A DNA stretch of 64,000 nt from Streptomyces griseus subsp. griseus. Lineage in GTDB: Bacteria > Actinomycetota > Actinomycetes > Streptomycetales > Streptomycetaceae. The position numbers and the translations under genes are program-made. The stretch spans positions 1,488,001-1,552,000 of the forward strand of contig NZ_CP032543.1 of NCBI RefSeq assembly GCF_003610995.1, written 5' to 3'. The notes under the pieces were generated by a model. The model had not been told where the DNA came from and searched no databases. It worked only from the letters and a program-made list of their open reading frames with translations. Positions 17,653 to 26,989 of this stretch are shown here, in pieces (position 1 is the first letter of the stretch; each line of letters starts with the position of its first letter).

Positions 17653-19487
17653 CCACCATGACCACCACACAGACCACCAGCACGGTCACCGCACCCGCAC
17701 AGACCGCACCCACCACCAGCGGCCCGCTGGCCCTCCCGCCGCACATAGCCCGGGCCACCGCCACGGCCGGCGGCGCACTCACCGTCGTCTCCGCCTTCCT
17801 CGCCTGGACCTGGACCTCCGCCTTCCCCGGCGACCTCACGGTCTACGGCTACCCCGGCGGCCTTCAGTGGCTCGTCCTCGTCAGCGGCGCCCTCGTCGCC
17901 CTCTTCGGCCTCTCCTCCTACGGGATCAAGGGCCTGGGCTGGCTCACCCCCCAGGGCGCCGACGCCGCGATCCGGCTCGCCTCCTACGCGGCCTTCGCCA
18001 CCGCCTGGTTCACCATGGCCGCCATCAGCGTCCAGCTCGGCGGCATCGCCAACCTCGAACCCGGCGCCTACGTCGCCATCGCCGCCACCCTCATCGGCCG
18101 GCTCGGCGCCCGCTCCCTGCCCTACGAGCGGCCCGAGACCACCCCCGCCGACCCCGAGGACAGCGCCTACGACCGGTTCAAGCACAACCTGAGCAACCGC
18201 TGGGCGACCTACAAGAGCACCCTCGCCACCACCCCCGCCCAGCCCGCGAAGACCCTCCCCTCGTACATCGAGATCCTGATCGTCGCGGTCGTCCTCGCCC
18301 TCGGTCTCGCCGTCTTCACCTACGGCATCACCACCGAGTACGACGAACTGTTCATCGGCTTCCTCATCACCGCCGGCTTCGGCTTCGCGGCGATCAACAA
18401 AGCCGGCCTCATCCAGCGTGTCTCCACCCTCACCGCACGCCACCGCAACGTGACCCTCGTCGGCGCCTTCGTCGCCGCCGCGGCCTTCCCGTTCACCCAG
18501 TCCGACGACCAGTACGCGACCATCGGCGTCAACATCCTCATCTTCGCCACCGTCGCCCTGGGCCTCAACATCGTCGTCGGCCTCGCCGGCCTCCTCGACC
18601 TCGGCTACGTCGCCTTCCTCGGCGTCGGCGCCTACGCCGCGGCCCTGGTCTCCGGCTCCCCCACCTCCCCGCTCGGCATCCACCTGCCTTTCTGGCAGGC
18701 CATCCTGGTCGGCGCCGCCGCCTCCATGGTCTTCGGCGTCCTCATCGGCGCCCCCACCCTGCGACTGCGCGGCGACTACCTCGCCATCGTGACCCTCGGC
18801 TTCGGAGAAATCTTCCGCATCGCCGTCCTCAACCTCGACGGCACCTCCGGCCCCGACGTCACCAACGGCTCCAACGGCATCTCCTCGATCCCGAACCTCT
18901 CCCTCTTCGGATTCGACTTCGGCGCCACCCACACCATCGGCGGGTTCACCATCGGCCGCTTCGCGAACTACTTCTTCCTGATGCTGCTGGTCACCCTCAT
19001 CGTGGTCGTGGTCTTCCGCCGCAGCGCGGAATCCCGCATCGGCCGCGCCTGGGTCGCCATCCGCGAGGACGAGACAGCCGCCGAAGCCATGGGCATCAAC
19101 GGCTTCCGCACCAAGCTCATCGCCTTCGCCCTCGGCGCCACCCTCGCCGGCCTCGCCGGAGCCGTACAGGCACACGTCACCTACACCGTGACCCCCGAGC
19201 AGTACCAGTTCGCCCACGCCGTCCCGCCCAACTCGGCCTTCCTCCTCGCAGCGGTCGTCCTCGGCGGCATGGGAACGATCAGCGGCCCGCTCGTCGGCGG
19301 CGCACTGCTCTTCCTCATCCCCGCCAAGCTCCAGTTCATGAGCGACTACCAGCTCTTCGCCTTCGGGCTCGCGCTGGTCCTGCTGATGCGCTTCCGCCCC
19401 GAAGGCCTCATCGCCAACCGCCGCCAACAGCTCGAATTCCACGAGAAGGACGAAGCGCCCGCCACTCTCACCAAGGCAGGGGCCTGA
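17649..19487 (+). CDS. livM: Branched-chain amino acid ABC transporter permease LivM (N-terminally extended)
   Basis: A 612-residue permease. The C-terminal 320 or so residues are a standard LivM domain: NIVVGLAGLLDLGYVAFLGV, GAPTLRLRGDYLAIVTLGFGE and the EAA-like loop AWVAIREDETAAEAMGIN. The N-terminal 270 residues add several more membrane helices and a charged cytoplasmic linker (about 160-195), making it much longer than the typical 320-420 residues. GTG 17649 overlaps the livH stop by 4 bases; ATG 17658, three codons in, is an alternative. Confidence 0.93.
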   Translation: MTTMTTTQTTSTVTAPAQTAPTTSGPLALPPHIARATATAGGALTVVSAFLAWTWTSAFPGDLTVYGYPGGLQWLVLVSGALVALFGLSSYGIKGLGWLTPQGADAAIRLASYAAFATAWFTMAAISVQLGGIANLEPGAYVAIAATLIGRLGARSLPYERPETTPADPEDSAYDRFKHNLSNRWATYKSTLATTPAQPAKTLPSYIEILIVAVVLALGLAVFTYGITTEYDELFIGFLITAGFGFAAINKAGLIQRVSTLTARHRNVTLVGAFVAAAAFPFTQSDDQYATIGVNILIFATVALGLNIVVGLAGLLDLGYVAFLGVGAYAAALVSGSPTSPLGIHLPFWQAILVGAAASMVFGVLIGAPTLRLRGDYLAIVTLGFGEIFRIAVLNLDGTSGPDVTNGSNGISSIPNLSLFGFDFGATHTIGGFTIGRFANYFFLMLLVTLIVVVVFRRSAESRIGRAWVAIREDETAAEAMGINGFRTKLIAFALGATLAGLAGAVQAHVTYTVTPEQYQFAHAVPPNSAFLLAAVVLGGMGTISGPLVGGALLFLIPAKLQFMSDYQLFAFGLALVLLMRFRPEGLIANRRQQLEFHEKDEAPATLTKAGA

Positions 19488-19489
19488 CG

Positions 19490-21180
<1,691 letters not shown>

Positions 21181-21194
21181 GGTCCTTCCCGTAC

Positions 21195-21236
21195 GCGAGA
21201 GGCCCGCACCCGGTGAACCGGGTGCGGGCCTCTCGC
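21195..21236. terminator. Bidirectional terminator between livF and pdtaR
   Basis: A perfect 19-bp stem (21195-21213 with 21218-21236) and a TGAA tetraloop in the short gap between the convergent livF and pdtaR genes. Confidence 0.95.
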
Positions 21237-21254
21237 AATCGCGCTCGTACGCGG

Positions 21255-21911
21255 CTACTCGGCCGCCTTCTTCTTCTCCTCGGCGTCCTCGATCAGCGCC
21301 TCCGCCAGCTGCTGCATCGACATCCGGCGGTCCATCGACGTCTTCTGGATCCACCGGAACGCGGCCGGCTCCGAGAGCCCGTAGTCGGTCTGGAGAATGC
21401 TCTTGGCCCGGTCGACCAGCTTCCGCGTCTCCAGCCGTTGCGACAGATCCGCGATCTCGCTCTCCAGCGCCTTCAGCTCCGCGAAGCGGGAGACAGCCAT
21501 CTCGATGGCCGGCACGACGTCGCTCTTGCTGAACGGCTTCACGAGGTACGCCATCGCCCCTGCGTCCCGGGCCCGCTCGACTAGGTCGCGCTGCGAGAAG
21601 GCGGTGAGCATGAGGACGGGTGCGATGGACTCCTCGGCGATCTTCTCGGCGGCGGAGATCCCGTCGAGGACCGGCATCTTCACGTCCAGGATGACCAGGT
21701 CCGGCTTGTGCTCCCGGGCCAGCTCGACGGCCTGCTGCCCGTCGCCCGCCTCACCGACGACGGAGTAACCCTCCTCCTCCAGCATCTCCTTGAGGTCGAG
21801 GCGGATGAGAGCCTCGTCCTCGGCGATGACGACGCGGGTCGTCAGCGGCGGGACGTGCGACTTGTCGTCGTCGACGGCGTCTACGGGCTGGGGCGACTCG
21901 GGGGTGGTCAC
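21255..21911 (-). CDS. pdtaR: ANTAR-domain response regulator PdtaR
   Basis: A 218-residue response regulator that should bind RNA. The receiver domain (about 25-140) starts TRVVIAEDEALIRLDLKEML, has the phospho-acceptor Asp in LVILDVKMPVLDG, the Thr/Ser switch in MLTAFSQ and Lys in AYLVKPFSKSD. A coiled-coil linker (FAELKALESEIADLSQRLET) leads to the ANTAR domain (AKSILQTDYGLSEPAAFRWI), which acts as an RNA anti-terminator in this family. It corresponds to mycobacterial PdtaR, the partner of histidine kinase PdtaS; the kinase is not in this window. The start is GTG 21911 with GAGGAG upstream. Confidence 0.95.
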   Translation of the reverse strand: MTTPESPQPVDAVDDDKSHVPPLTTRVVIAEDEALIRLDLKEMLEEEGYSVVGEAGDGQQAVELAREHKPDLVILDVKMPVLDGISAAEKIAEESIAPVLMLTAFSQRDLVERARDAGAMAYLVKPFSKSDVVPAIEMAVSRFAELKALESEIADLSQRLETRKLVDRAKSILQTDYGLSEPAAFRWIQKTSMDRRMSMQQLAEALIEDAEEKKKAAE

Positions 21912-22008
21912 GGGGCTCCTCGGTATGGGGCAGATACTGCTGCCACGAGCCTACCTAGCTCCTGTAAGGTGGTGACGCGCAGGGCAGCAATGACCCTTCC
22001 TTTCTAAG

Positions 22009-22083
22009 GCCCCAGTACTCCAACTGGTTAGAGAGGCCGCTCTCAAACAGCGGACAGTGTGGGTTCGAATCCCACCTGGGGCA
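22009..22083 (+). tRNA. tRNA with CAA anticodon (Leu), short variable region
   Basis: A 75-nt cloverleaf. The acceptor stem is GCCCCAG (22009-22015) with CTGGGGC (22076-22082), discriminator A22083, no encoded CCA. The anticodon stem is CCGCT/AGCGG (22037-22041, 22049-22053) with loop CTCAAAC, so the anticodon is CAA (22044-22046), reading UUG leucine codons. The T-arm is GTGGG-TTCGAAT-CCCAC (22059-22075). The D-stem has only three good pairs (22018-22020 with 22033-22035). The variable region is just 5 nt (22054-22058), so this is a class I tRNA, whereas bacterial leucine tRNAs are normally class II with a long variable arm. Confidence 0.88.
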
Positions 22084-22114
22084 CTTTTCCTTGGATTCCA
22101 AGGCGCAAAGCGAT

Positions 22115-22655
22115 TCAGTGAACTTCACCTGATCCGGGTACGCCCGTGCCCGAGGTGCGCCGGCGCTCGGCCGGGCCTCATCGACGCCCGCGCCGAAGCC
22201 ATCCAGATCGCGCGGCCGCGCAACAAGGTCTGCCGGGTGGCCGGTGTGGGCTGCCAGTACGTCACTTCCGTCAGCAAGCACCGACCCTGTCTCTGCCCTC
22301 AACACGGTCCCGGCAAGAAGCAGAACCGCCGGATCGCCCTCGGACCCTGGCAGCAGCAGATCGGGCCGCCCACCCCTGGGAATTCATCCGCGGGCTCATC
22401 CACTCTGCCAGCTGCCGCATCACCAACCGGGCCACGCGCATGGTTCGCGGCGGACGCAAGCGCTACGAGTACCCCCGGCTCTTCCTCACCAACAAGTCCG
22501 ACGACATCGGCAACCTCCTCAGCGACGCCCTCACCGCCGTGGGAGTCGAAGGGGCCGTACCCGCGCGCGGCAGCAAGCCGCTCAGCATCTCCGTAGCCCG
22601 ACGGGCATCCGTCGCCCTCATGGATGCGCACGTCGGGCCGACATACCGAGCCGTC
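22115..22655 (+). pseudogene. Remnant of a LAGLIDADG-like (homing endonuclease-type) protein
   Basis: Two reading frames together resemble the C-terminal half of a protein family frequent in Streptomyces that carries LAGLIDADG-like motifs. The first frame reads ARPGLIDARAEAIQ, then KVCRVAGVGCQYVTSVSKH, then LCPQHGPGKKQNRRIALGPW. After a one-base deletion near 22360 the next frame reads HPWEFIRGLIHSASCRITN, then KRYEYPRLFLTNKSDDIGN and SVARRASVALMDAHVGP. The N-terminal half with the first motif is missing, and the second motif ends SAS where I expect SDG, so the catalytic aspartate is lost. It begins about 30 bases after the tRNA and abuts the end of pyk. The alignment is from memory of the family. 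Confidence 0.65.
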
Positions 22656-24095
22656 CTACTTCGGGCTGTCGTCCTCGCCCACGTGGTGGACGCGGACCAG
22701 GTTCGTGGAGCCCGAGACGCCGGGCGGGGAGCCGGCGGTGATCACCACGATGTCGCCCTTCGCGCAGCGGCCGATGCGCAGGAGTTCCTCGTCGACCTGG
22801 GCGACCATCGCGTCCGTGGAGTCGACGTGCGGGCCGAGGAAGGTCTCGACGCCCCAGGTGAGGTTGAGCTGGGCGCGGGTCGCTTCATCGGGGGTGAAGG
22901 CGAGGAGGGGGATGGGCGAGCGGTAGCGGGAGAGGCGCTTGACCGTGTCGCCGCTCTGGGTGAAGGCGACGAGGAACTTGGCGCCGAGGAAGTCGCCCAT
23001 CTCGGCGGCGGCCCGGGCGACCGCGCCGCCCTGGGTGCGGGGCTTGTTCCGTTCGGTGAGCGGCGGGAGGCCCTTGGCGAGGATGTCTTCCTCTGCCGCT
23101 TCGACGATGCGGGACATGGTGCGCACGGTCTCGATGGGGTACTTGCCGACGCTGGTCTCACCGGAGAGCATCACCGCGTCGGTACCGTCGATGATCGCGT
23201 TGGCGACGTCGGAGGCTTCGGCGCGGGTGGGGCGGGAGTTGTCGATCATCGAGTCCAGCATCTGGGTGGCGACGATGACCGGCTTGGCGTTGCGCTTGGC
23301 GAGCTTGATGGCGCGCTTCTGGACGATCGGGACCTGTTCCAGGGGCATCTCGACGCCGAGGTCGCCGCGGGCGACCATGATGCCGTCGAAGGCGGCGACG
23401 ATGTCGTCGATGTTCTCGACGGCCTGGGGTTTCTCGACCTTGGCGATGACGGGGAGGCGGCGGCCTTCCTCGTCCATGACGCGGTGGACGTCGTCGATGT
23501 CGCGTCCGGTGCGGACGAAGGAGAGGGCGATGAGGTCGGCGCCAGTGCGCAGGGCCCAGCGGAGGTCGTCGATGTCCTTCTCGGAGAGGGCGGGGACGGA
23601 GACGGCGACGCCGGGGAGGTTGAGGCCCTTGTTGTCGGAGACCATGCCGCCTTCGATGACGGTGGTGTGGACGCGGGGGCCGTCGACATCGGTGACTTCG
23701 AGGGTGACGCGGCCGTCGTCGACGAGGATGCGTTCGCCGGTGGTGACGTCGGCGGCGAGGCCGTCATAGGTGGTGCCGCAGATGTCGCCGTTGCCCTGGT
23801 TCTCCAGGGGTTCGACGGTGATGGTGAAGGTGTCGCCGCGTTCAAGGAGTACGGGGCCTTCGCGGAAGCGTCCGAGGCGGATCTTCGGGCCTTGAAGGTC
23901 GGCGAGGATGCCGACGCTGCGGCCGGTCTCTTCGGCGGCTTTGCGTACGTGGTGGTATCGCTGCTCGTGTTCGGCGTAGGAGCCGTGGCTGAGGTTGAAG
24001 CGGGCGATGTCCATTCCCGCTTCGACCAAGGCCTTGATCTGGTCGTACGTGTCGGTTGCCGGTCCCAGGGTACAAACGATTTTCGCTCGGCGCAT
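22656..24095 (-). CDS. pyk: Pyruvate kinase
   Basis: A 479-residue glycolytic enzyme converting phosphoenolpyruvate and ADP to pyruvate and ATP. It starts MRRAKIVCTLGPAT at the canonical N-terminus. Visible motifs: MDIARFNLSHGSYAEHEQRY, the B-domain (about 70-165), IAKVEKPQAVENID with the catalytic Lys, and VARGDLGVEMPLEQVP; MLSGETSVGKYP is in the C-terminal third. Length and domain order are normal. The palindrome just upstream (24113-24128) is a candidate control site. The 3' end abuts the LAGLIDADG-like remnant. Confidence 0.97.
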   Translation of the reverse strand: MRRAKIVCTLGPATDTYDQIKALVEAGMDIARFNLSHGSYAEHEQRYHHVRKAAEETGRSVGILADLQGPKIRLGRFREGPVLLERGDTFTITVEPLENQGNGDICGTTYDGLAADVTTGERILVDDGRVTLEVTDVDGPRVHTTVIEGGMVSDNKGLNLPGVAVSVPALSEKDIDDLRWALRTGADLIALSFVRTGRDIDDVHRVMDEEGRRLPVIAKVEKPQAVENIDDIVAAFDGIMVARGDLGVEMPLEQVPIVQKRAIKLAKRNAKPVIVATQMLDSMIDNSRPTRAEASDVANAIIDGTDAVMLSGETSVGKYPIETVRTMSRIVEAAEEDILAKGLPPLTERNKPRTQGGAVARAAAEMGDFLGAKFLVAFTQSGDTVKRLSRYRSPIPLLAFTPDEATRAQLNLTWGVETFLGPHVDSTDAMVAQVDEELLRIGRCAKGDIVVITAGSPPGVSGSTNLVRVHHVGEDDSPK

Positions 24096-24112
24096 GGTTC
24101 GAGCCTAAACCT

Positions 24113-24128
24113 TACCTACGGGTAGGTA
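24113..24128. promoter_or_regulatory. Palindrome upstream of pyk
   Basis: TACCTAC (24113-24119) and GTAGGTA (24122-24128) form a perfect 7-bp inverted repeat with a 2-base centre, starting 17 bases upstream of the pyk start codon. Its position near the expected promoter or transcript start suggests an operator. No regulator can be named. Confidence 0.45.
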
Positions 24129-24215
24129 TTTGGCTCGGCATGACACCTCAACAACCTTTGGATGAAGGGTTATTGACAAGTGTTGAATTGTGCGGCGGTC
24201 CGCTCCGATGAGCGT

Positions 24216-24941
24216 TTATCCGAGAGTCGGCGGGATGAGGGTGAACGAGGCTTCGACCTGGGCGTCGACGTTCTGGCGTACGGGTTCGAGATCGATGGGG
24301 GCGGCGTCCGCTTCCGCTCCGCCCGCCGCTGCCGCGTAGGGCATGGATTCGGCGAAGGCGGCGCGGCCGAGGGGGCCGTGGTGGGTGCCGGTGTCGCTGA
24401 GTTCGAGGAGGGCGCCGAGGCGGGTGTCGAGGGCTTCGGCGTACTCGCGGGCCCGCTGGAGGGCTTCGCGGACGGCTTGCCGGCGTGCGGCGGCGTGGTG
24501 GGGCGAGGTGGGGCGCAGGGACCACCAGGGGCCGTCGATGCGGGTGAGTTCCTGGTCGGCGAGGCGGGCGGTGAGTTCGCCGAGGGTGCTGAAGTCGTTG
24601 ATGGTGAGGGTGAGTTGGATGTGACCGTGGTAGGAGCGGATGCGTTCGGCGCGGCCGTGGCGGGTGAGTTCGGGGTTGATGGTGAGGGTGCTGGTTTCGA
24701 GCTTTTCGATGGTGTCGCCGTAGCTCTTGATGAGGTCGAGGGTGGTGGTGTTACGGCGGGTGAGGTCGCCGAGGGTGGCGCGGCGGTCGGTGGACCGGGC
24801 GGTGACGGTGATGGTGAGGTGGGCGATTTCGGGATCGGCTTCGAGGTGGGCTTCGCCGCGGACGGTGACGTGGGGGGTGTCGGGGGTGCCGTAGGGATGG
24901 TGGGTGGTGGCTGCGGGCTGAGGTGTGGGGGTTTCGGTCAT
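24216..24941 (-). CDS. SIMPL domain-containing protein (DUF541)
   Basis: A 241-residue protein of the SIMPL/DUF541 family. The core begins HVTVRGEAHLEADPEIAHLT and includes the family-typical alternation TARLADQELTRIDGPWWSL and the Ala/Arg-rich helix EALQRAREYAEALD. No signal peptide is seen, so it is probably cytosolic; many relatives are periplasmic. Function is not known beyond the family name. The start at 24941 (MTETPTPQ) has no strong ribosome binding site. It is divergent from the 5'-nucleotidase gene, with 144 bases between them. Confidence 0.8.
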   Translation of the reverse strand: MTETPTPQPAATTHHPYGTPDTPHVTVRGEAHLEADPEIAHLTITVTARSTDRRATLGDLTRRNTTTLDLIKSYGDTIEKLETSTLTINPELTRHGRAERIRSYHGHIQLTLTINDFSTLGELTARLADQELTRIDGPWWSLRPTSPHHAAARRQAVREALQRAREYAEALDTRLGALLELSDTGTHHGPLGRAAFAESMPYAAAAGGAEADAAPIDLEPVRQNVDAQVEASFTLIPPTLG

Positions 24942-25085
24942 GCGTTCACTGTGGCACGGGGCGCGGGTGTGGAGGAGGTGTGTGGGGTGGTCATCGGATC
25001 GAAACCTGCGTGGGGTGTTGCGTGGAACGGGGGGCGGGTCAGAATCTACGCGCGTTACCCGTACTGAACGAGGAGTGAGTGAGCG

Positions 25086-26915
25086 ATGTCGTTGAACCCC
25101 GTGGACCGTAGGACGTTTCTGGGCCGTTCGGCTGCCGCCGGTGCGGGGGTGGCGTTGGCGGGCGGTGCGGTCGTGGGTACGGCGGGTGCGGCCGAGGCGC
25201 ACGGACGCGGGCACGGTCATGGACGGCCGGGGAAGCGGTACTCGTTCACGGTGATGGGTACGACGGATCTGCACGGGAACGTCCTCAACTGGGACTACTT
25301 CACCGACAAGGAGTACGACGACGCGGCCCACAACGACGTCGGTCTGGCGAAGATCTCGACGCTGGTGGATCAGGTGCGCCGGGAGAAGGGGCGCCGCAAC
25401 ACGCTCCTGATCGACGCTGGTGACACGATCCAGGGCACGCAGTTGTCGTACTACTACGCGAAGGTCGATCCGATCACGGCGCGGCGTGGTCCGGTGCATC
25501 CGATGGCCAAGGCGATGAACGCGATCGGCTATGACGCGGCGGCGCTGGGGAACCATGAGTTCAATTACGGGATTCCGGTGCTGCGGAAGTTCGAGGAGCA
25601 GTGTGATTTTCCGCTGCTGGGGGCGAACGCGCTGGATGCGAAGACGTTGCGGCCGGCGTTCGCCCCGTATGTGATCAAGCGGTTGCGGACGCCGTTCGGG
25701 CGTGATGTGCGGGTGGCGGTTCTGGGGTTGACGAATCCGGGGATCGCGATCTGGGACAAGGTGAATGTGGGCGGGAAGATGGTGTTCCCGGGGCTGGAGG
25801 AGCAGGCGGCGAAGTGGGTGCCGAAGCTGCGTTCGATGGGTGCCGATGTGGTGATCGTGTCGGCGCATTCGGGTTCGTCGGGGACGTCGTCGTACGGGGA
25901 TCAGTTGCCGTACGTCGAGAACGCGGCGGGTCTGGTGGCGGAGCAGGTGCCGGGGATCGACGCGATTCTGGTGGGTCACGCGCATGTGGAGATCGCCGAG
26001 CACTTCGTCACGAACAAGGTGACGGGGAAGCGGGTCGTTCTCTCGGAGCCGGCGAAGTGGGGGCAGCGGCTGACGTTGTTCGATTTCGATCTGGTGTGGG
26101 AGAAGGGGCGCTGGGCGGTCGAGAAGGCCGGTTCACAGGTGCTGAACTCGAATACGGTGGCGGAGGACCGGAAGGTGGTCTCGCTGTTGCGGAGCGAGCA
26201 CCGGAAGGTGGTGGCGTACGTCAACCAGGTGATCGGTACGTCGGTGGTGGCGATGTCGACGGCGGACGCGCCGTGGAAGGACGAGCCGATCATCGATCTG
26301 ATCAACCAGGTGCAGGCGGAGACGGTGGCGGCGGCGCTGGCGGGCGGGGAGTACGCGAAGCTGCCGGTGCTGTCGCAGGCGTCGTGCTTCTCGCGTACGG
26401 CGGGGATCCCGGCCGGTGATGTGACGATCAGGGACGCGGCGGGGCTGTATCCGTTCGAGAACACGCTGGAGGCGCGGCTGCTCACGGGGGCGCAGCTGAA
26501 GGAGTATCTGGAGTATTCGGCGCGGTATTACGTGCGGACGCCGGCGGGTGGTCCGGTGGATACGGCGAAGCTGACGAACGCGGACGGGATTCCGGATTAC
26601 AACTATGACGCGGTGTCGGGGGTGACGTACGACATCGATATCGCGCAGCCTGTGGGGTCGCGGATCGTGGGGCTGTCCTTCGAGGGGAAGCCGGTGGATC
26701 CGGCGGCGCGGTTCGTGTTCGCGGTGAACAATTACCGGGCGAGCGGTGGGGGCAATTTCCCGCATGTTCCGGGGGCGAAGCAGCTGTGGGCGAATTCGGA
26801 CGAGATCCGGAACACGATCATCGCGTGGGTGCAGGCGAAGGGATCGGTGGATCCGGCGGCGTTCGCTTCGGTGGGGTGGCGGCTGACGCGTGAGGGGACG
26901 CCGGTGTTCCCGTAA
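25086..26915 (+). CDS. Tat-exported bifunctional metallophosphatase/5'-nucleotidase
   Basis: A 609-residue secreted nucleotidase. The N-terminus is a twin-arginine signal (DRRTFLGRSAAAGAGVALAG) with an Ala-rich cleavage region near residue 38. The metallophosphatase domain has GTTDLHGNVLNWDYF, LLIDAGDTIQGTQLS, ALGNHEFNYG and ILVGHAHVEIAE. The C-terminal 5'-nucleotidase domain includes LYPFENTLEARLLTGAQLKE and VNNYRASGGGNFPHV. It should hydrolyse extracellular nucleotides or cyclic 2',3'-nucleotides for phosphate and nucleoside scavenging. GAGGAG lies 10 bases before the ATG. A terminator follows. Confidence 0.95.
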   Translation: MSLNPVDRRTFLGRSAAAGAGVALAGGAVVGTAGAAEAHGRGHGHGRPGKRYSFTVMGTTDLHGNVLNWDYFTDKEYDDAAHNDVGLAKISTLVDQVRREKGRRNTLLIDAGDTIQGTQLSYYYAKVDPITARRGPVHPMAKAMNAIGYDAAALGNHEFNYGIPVLRKFEEQCDFPLLGANALDAKTLRPAFAPYVIKRLRTPFGRDVRVAVLGLTNPGIAIWDKVNVGGKMVFPGLEEQAAKWVPKLRSMGADVVIVSAHSGSSGTSSYGDQLPYVENAAGLVAEQVPGIDAILVGHAHVEIAEHFVTNKVTGKRVVLSEPAKWGQRLTLFDFDLVWEKGRWAVEKAGSQVLNSNTVAEDRKVVSLLRSEHRKVVAYVNQVIGTSVVAMSTADAPWKDEPIIDLINQVQAETVAAALAGGEYAKLPVLSQASCFSRTAGIPAGDVTIRDAAGLYPFENTLEARLLTGAQLKEYLEYSARYYVRTPAGGPVDTAKLTNADGIPDYNYDAVSGVTYDIDIAQPVGSRIVGLSFEGKPVDPAARFVFAVNNYRASGGGNFPHVPGAKQLWANSDEIRNTIIAWVQAKGSVDPAAFASVGWRLTREGTPVFP

Positions 26916-26938
26916 CCCTGCGCGGTGTGCTGGTGGTT

Positions 26939-26972
26939 CGGCCCGGGTCTCCTTCGGTGGGGTCCCGGGCCG
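26939..26972. terminator. Bidirectional hairpin terminator
   Basis: CGGCCCGGG (26939-26947) pairs with CCCGGGCCG (26964-26972) in the 74-base gap between the convergent nucleotidase and N-monooxygenase genes. Confidence 0.65.
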
Positions 26973-26989
26973 CTCCGCGTTCCGGTGGG

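Noticed and set aside
17514..19442. A 642-codon acidic frame antisense to livH/livM
   Set aside because: Glu/Gly/Asp-rich mirror of the livM coding sequence with no family signal.
22009..22655. Integrated mobile element attachment site at the tRNA
   Set aside because: No integrase gene and no duplicated tRNA 3' end were found; only the LAGLIDADG-like remnant is present.
24096..24128. Iron-box-like AGGTAAGGTTTAGGC upstream of pyk
   Set aside because: Only one half resembles the box and the inverted half is missing; pyk is not an expected iron-regulated gene.
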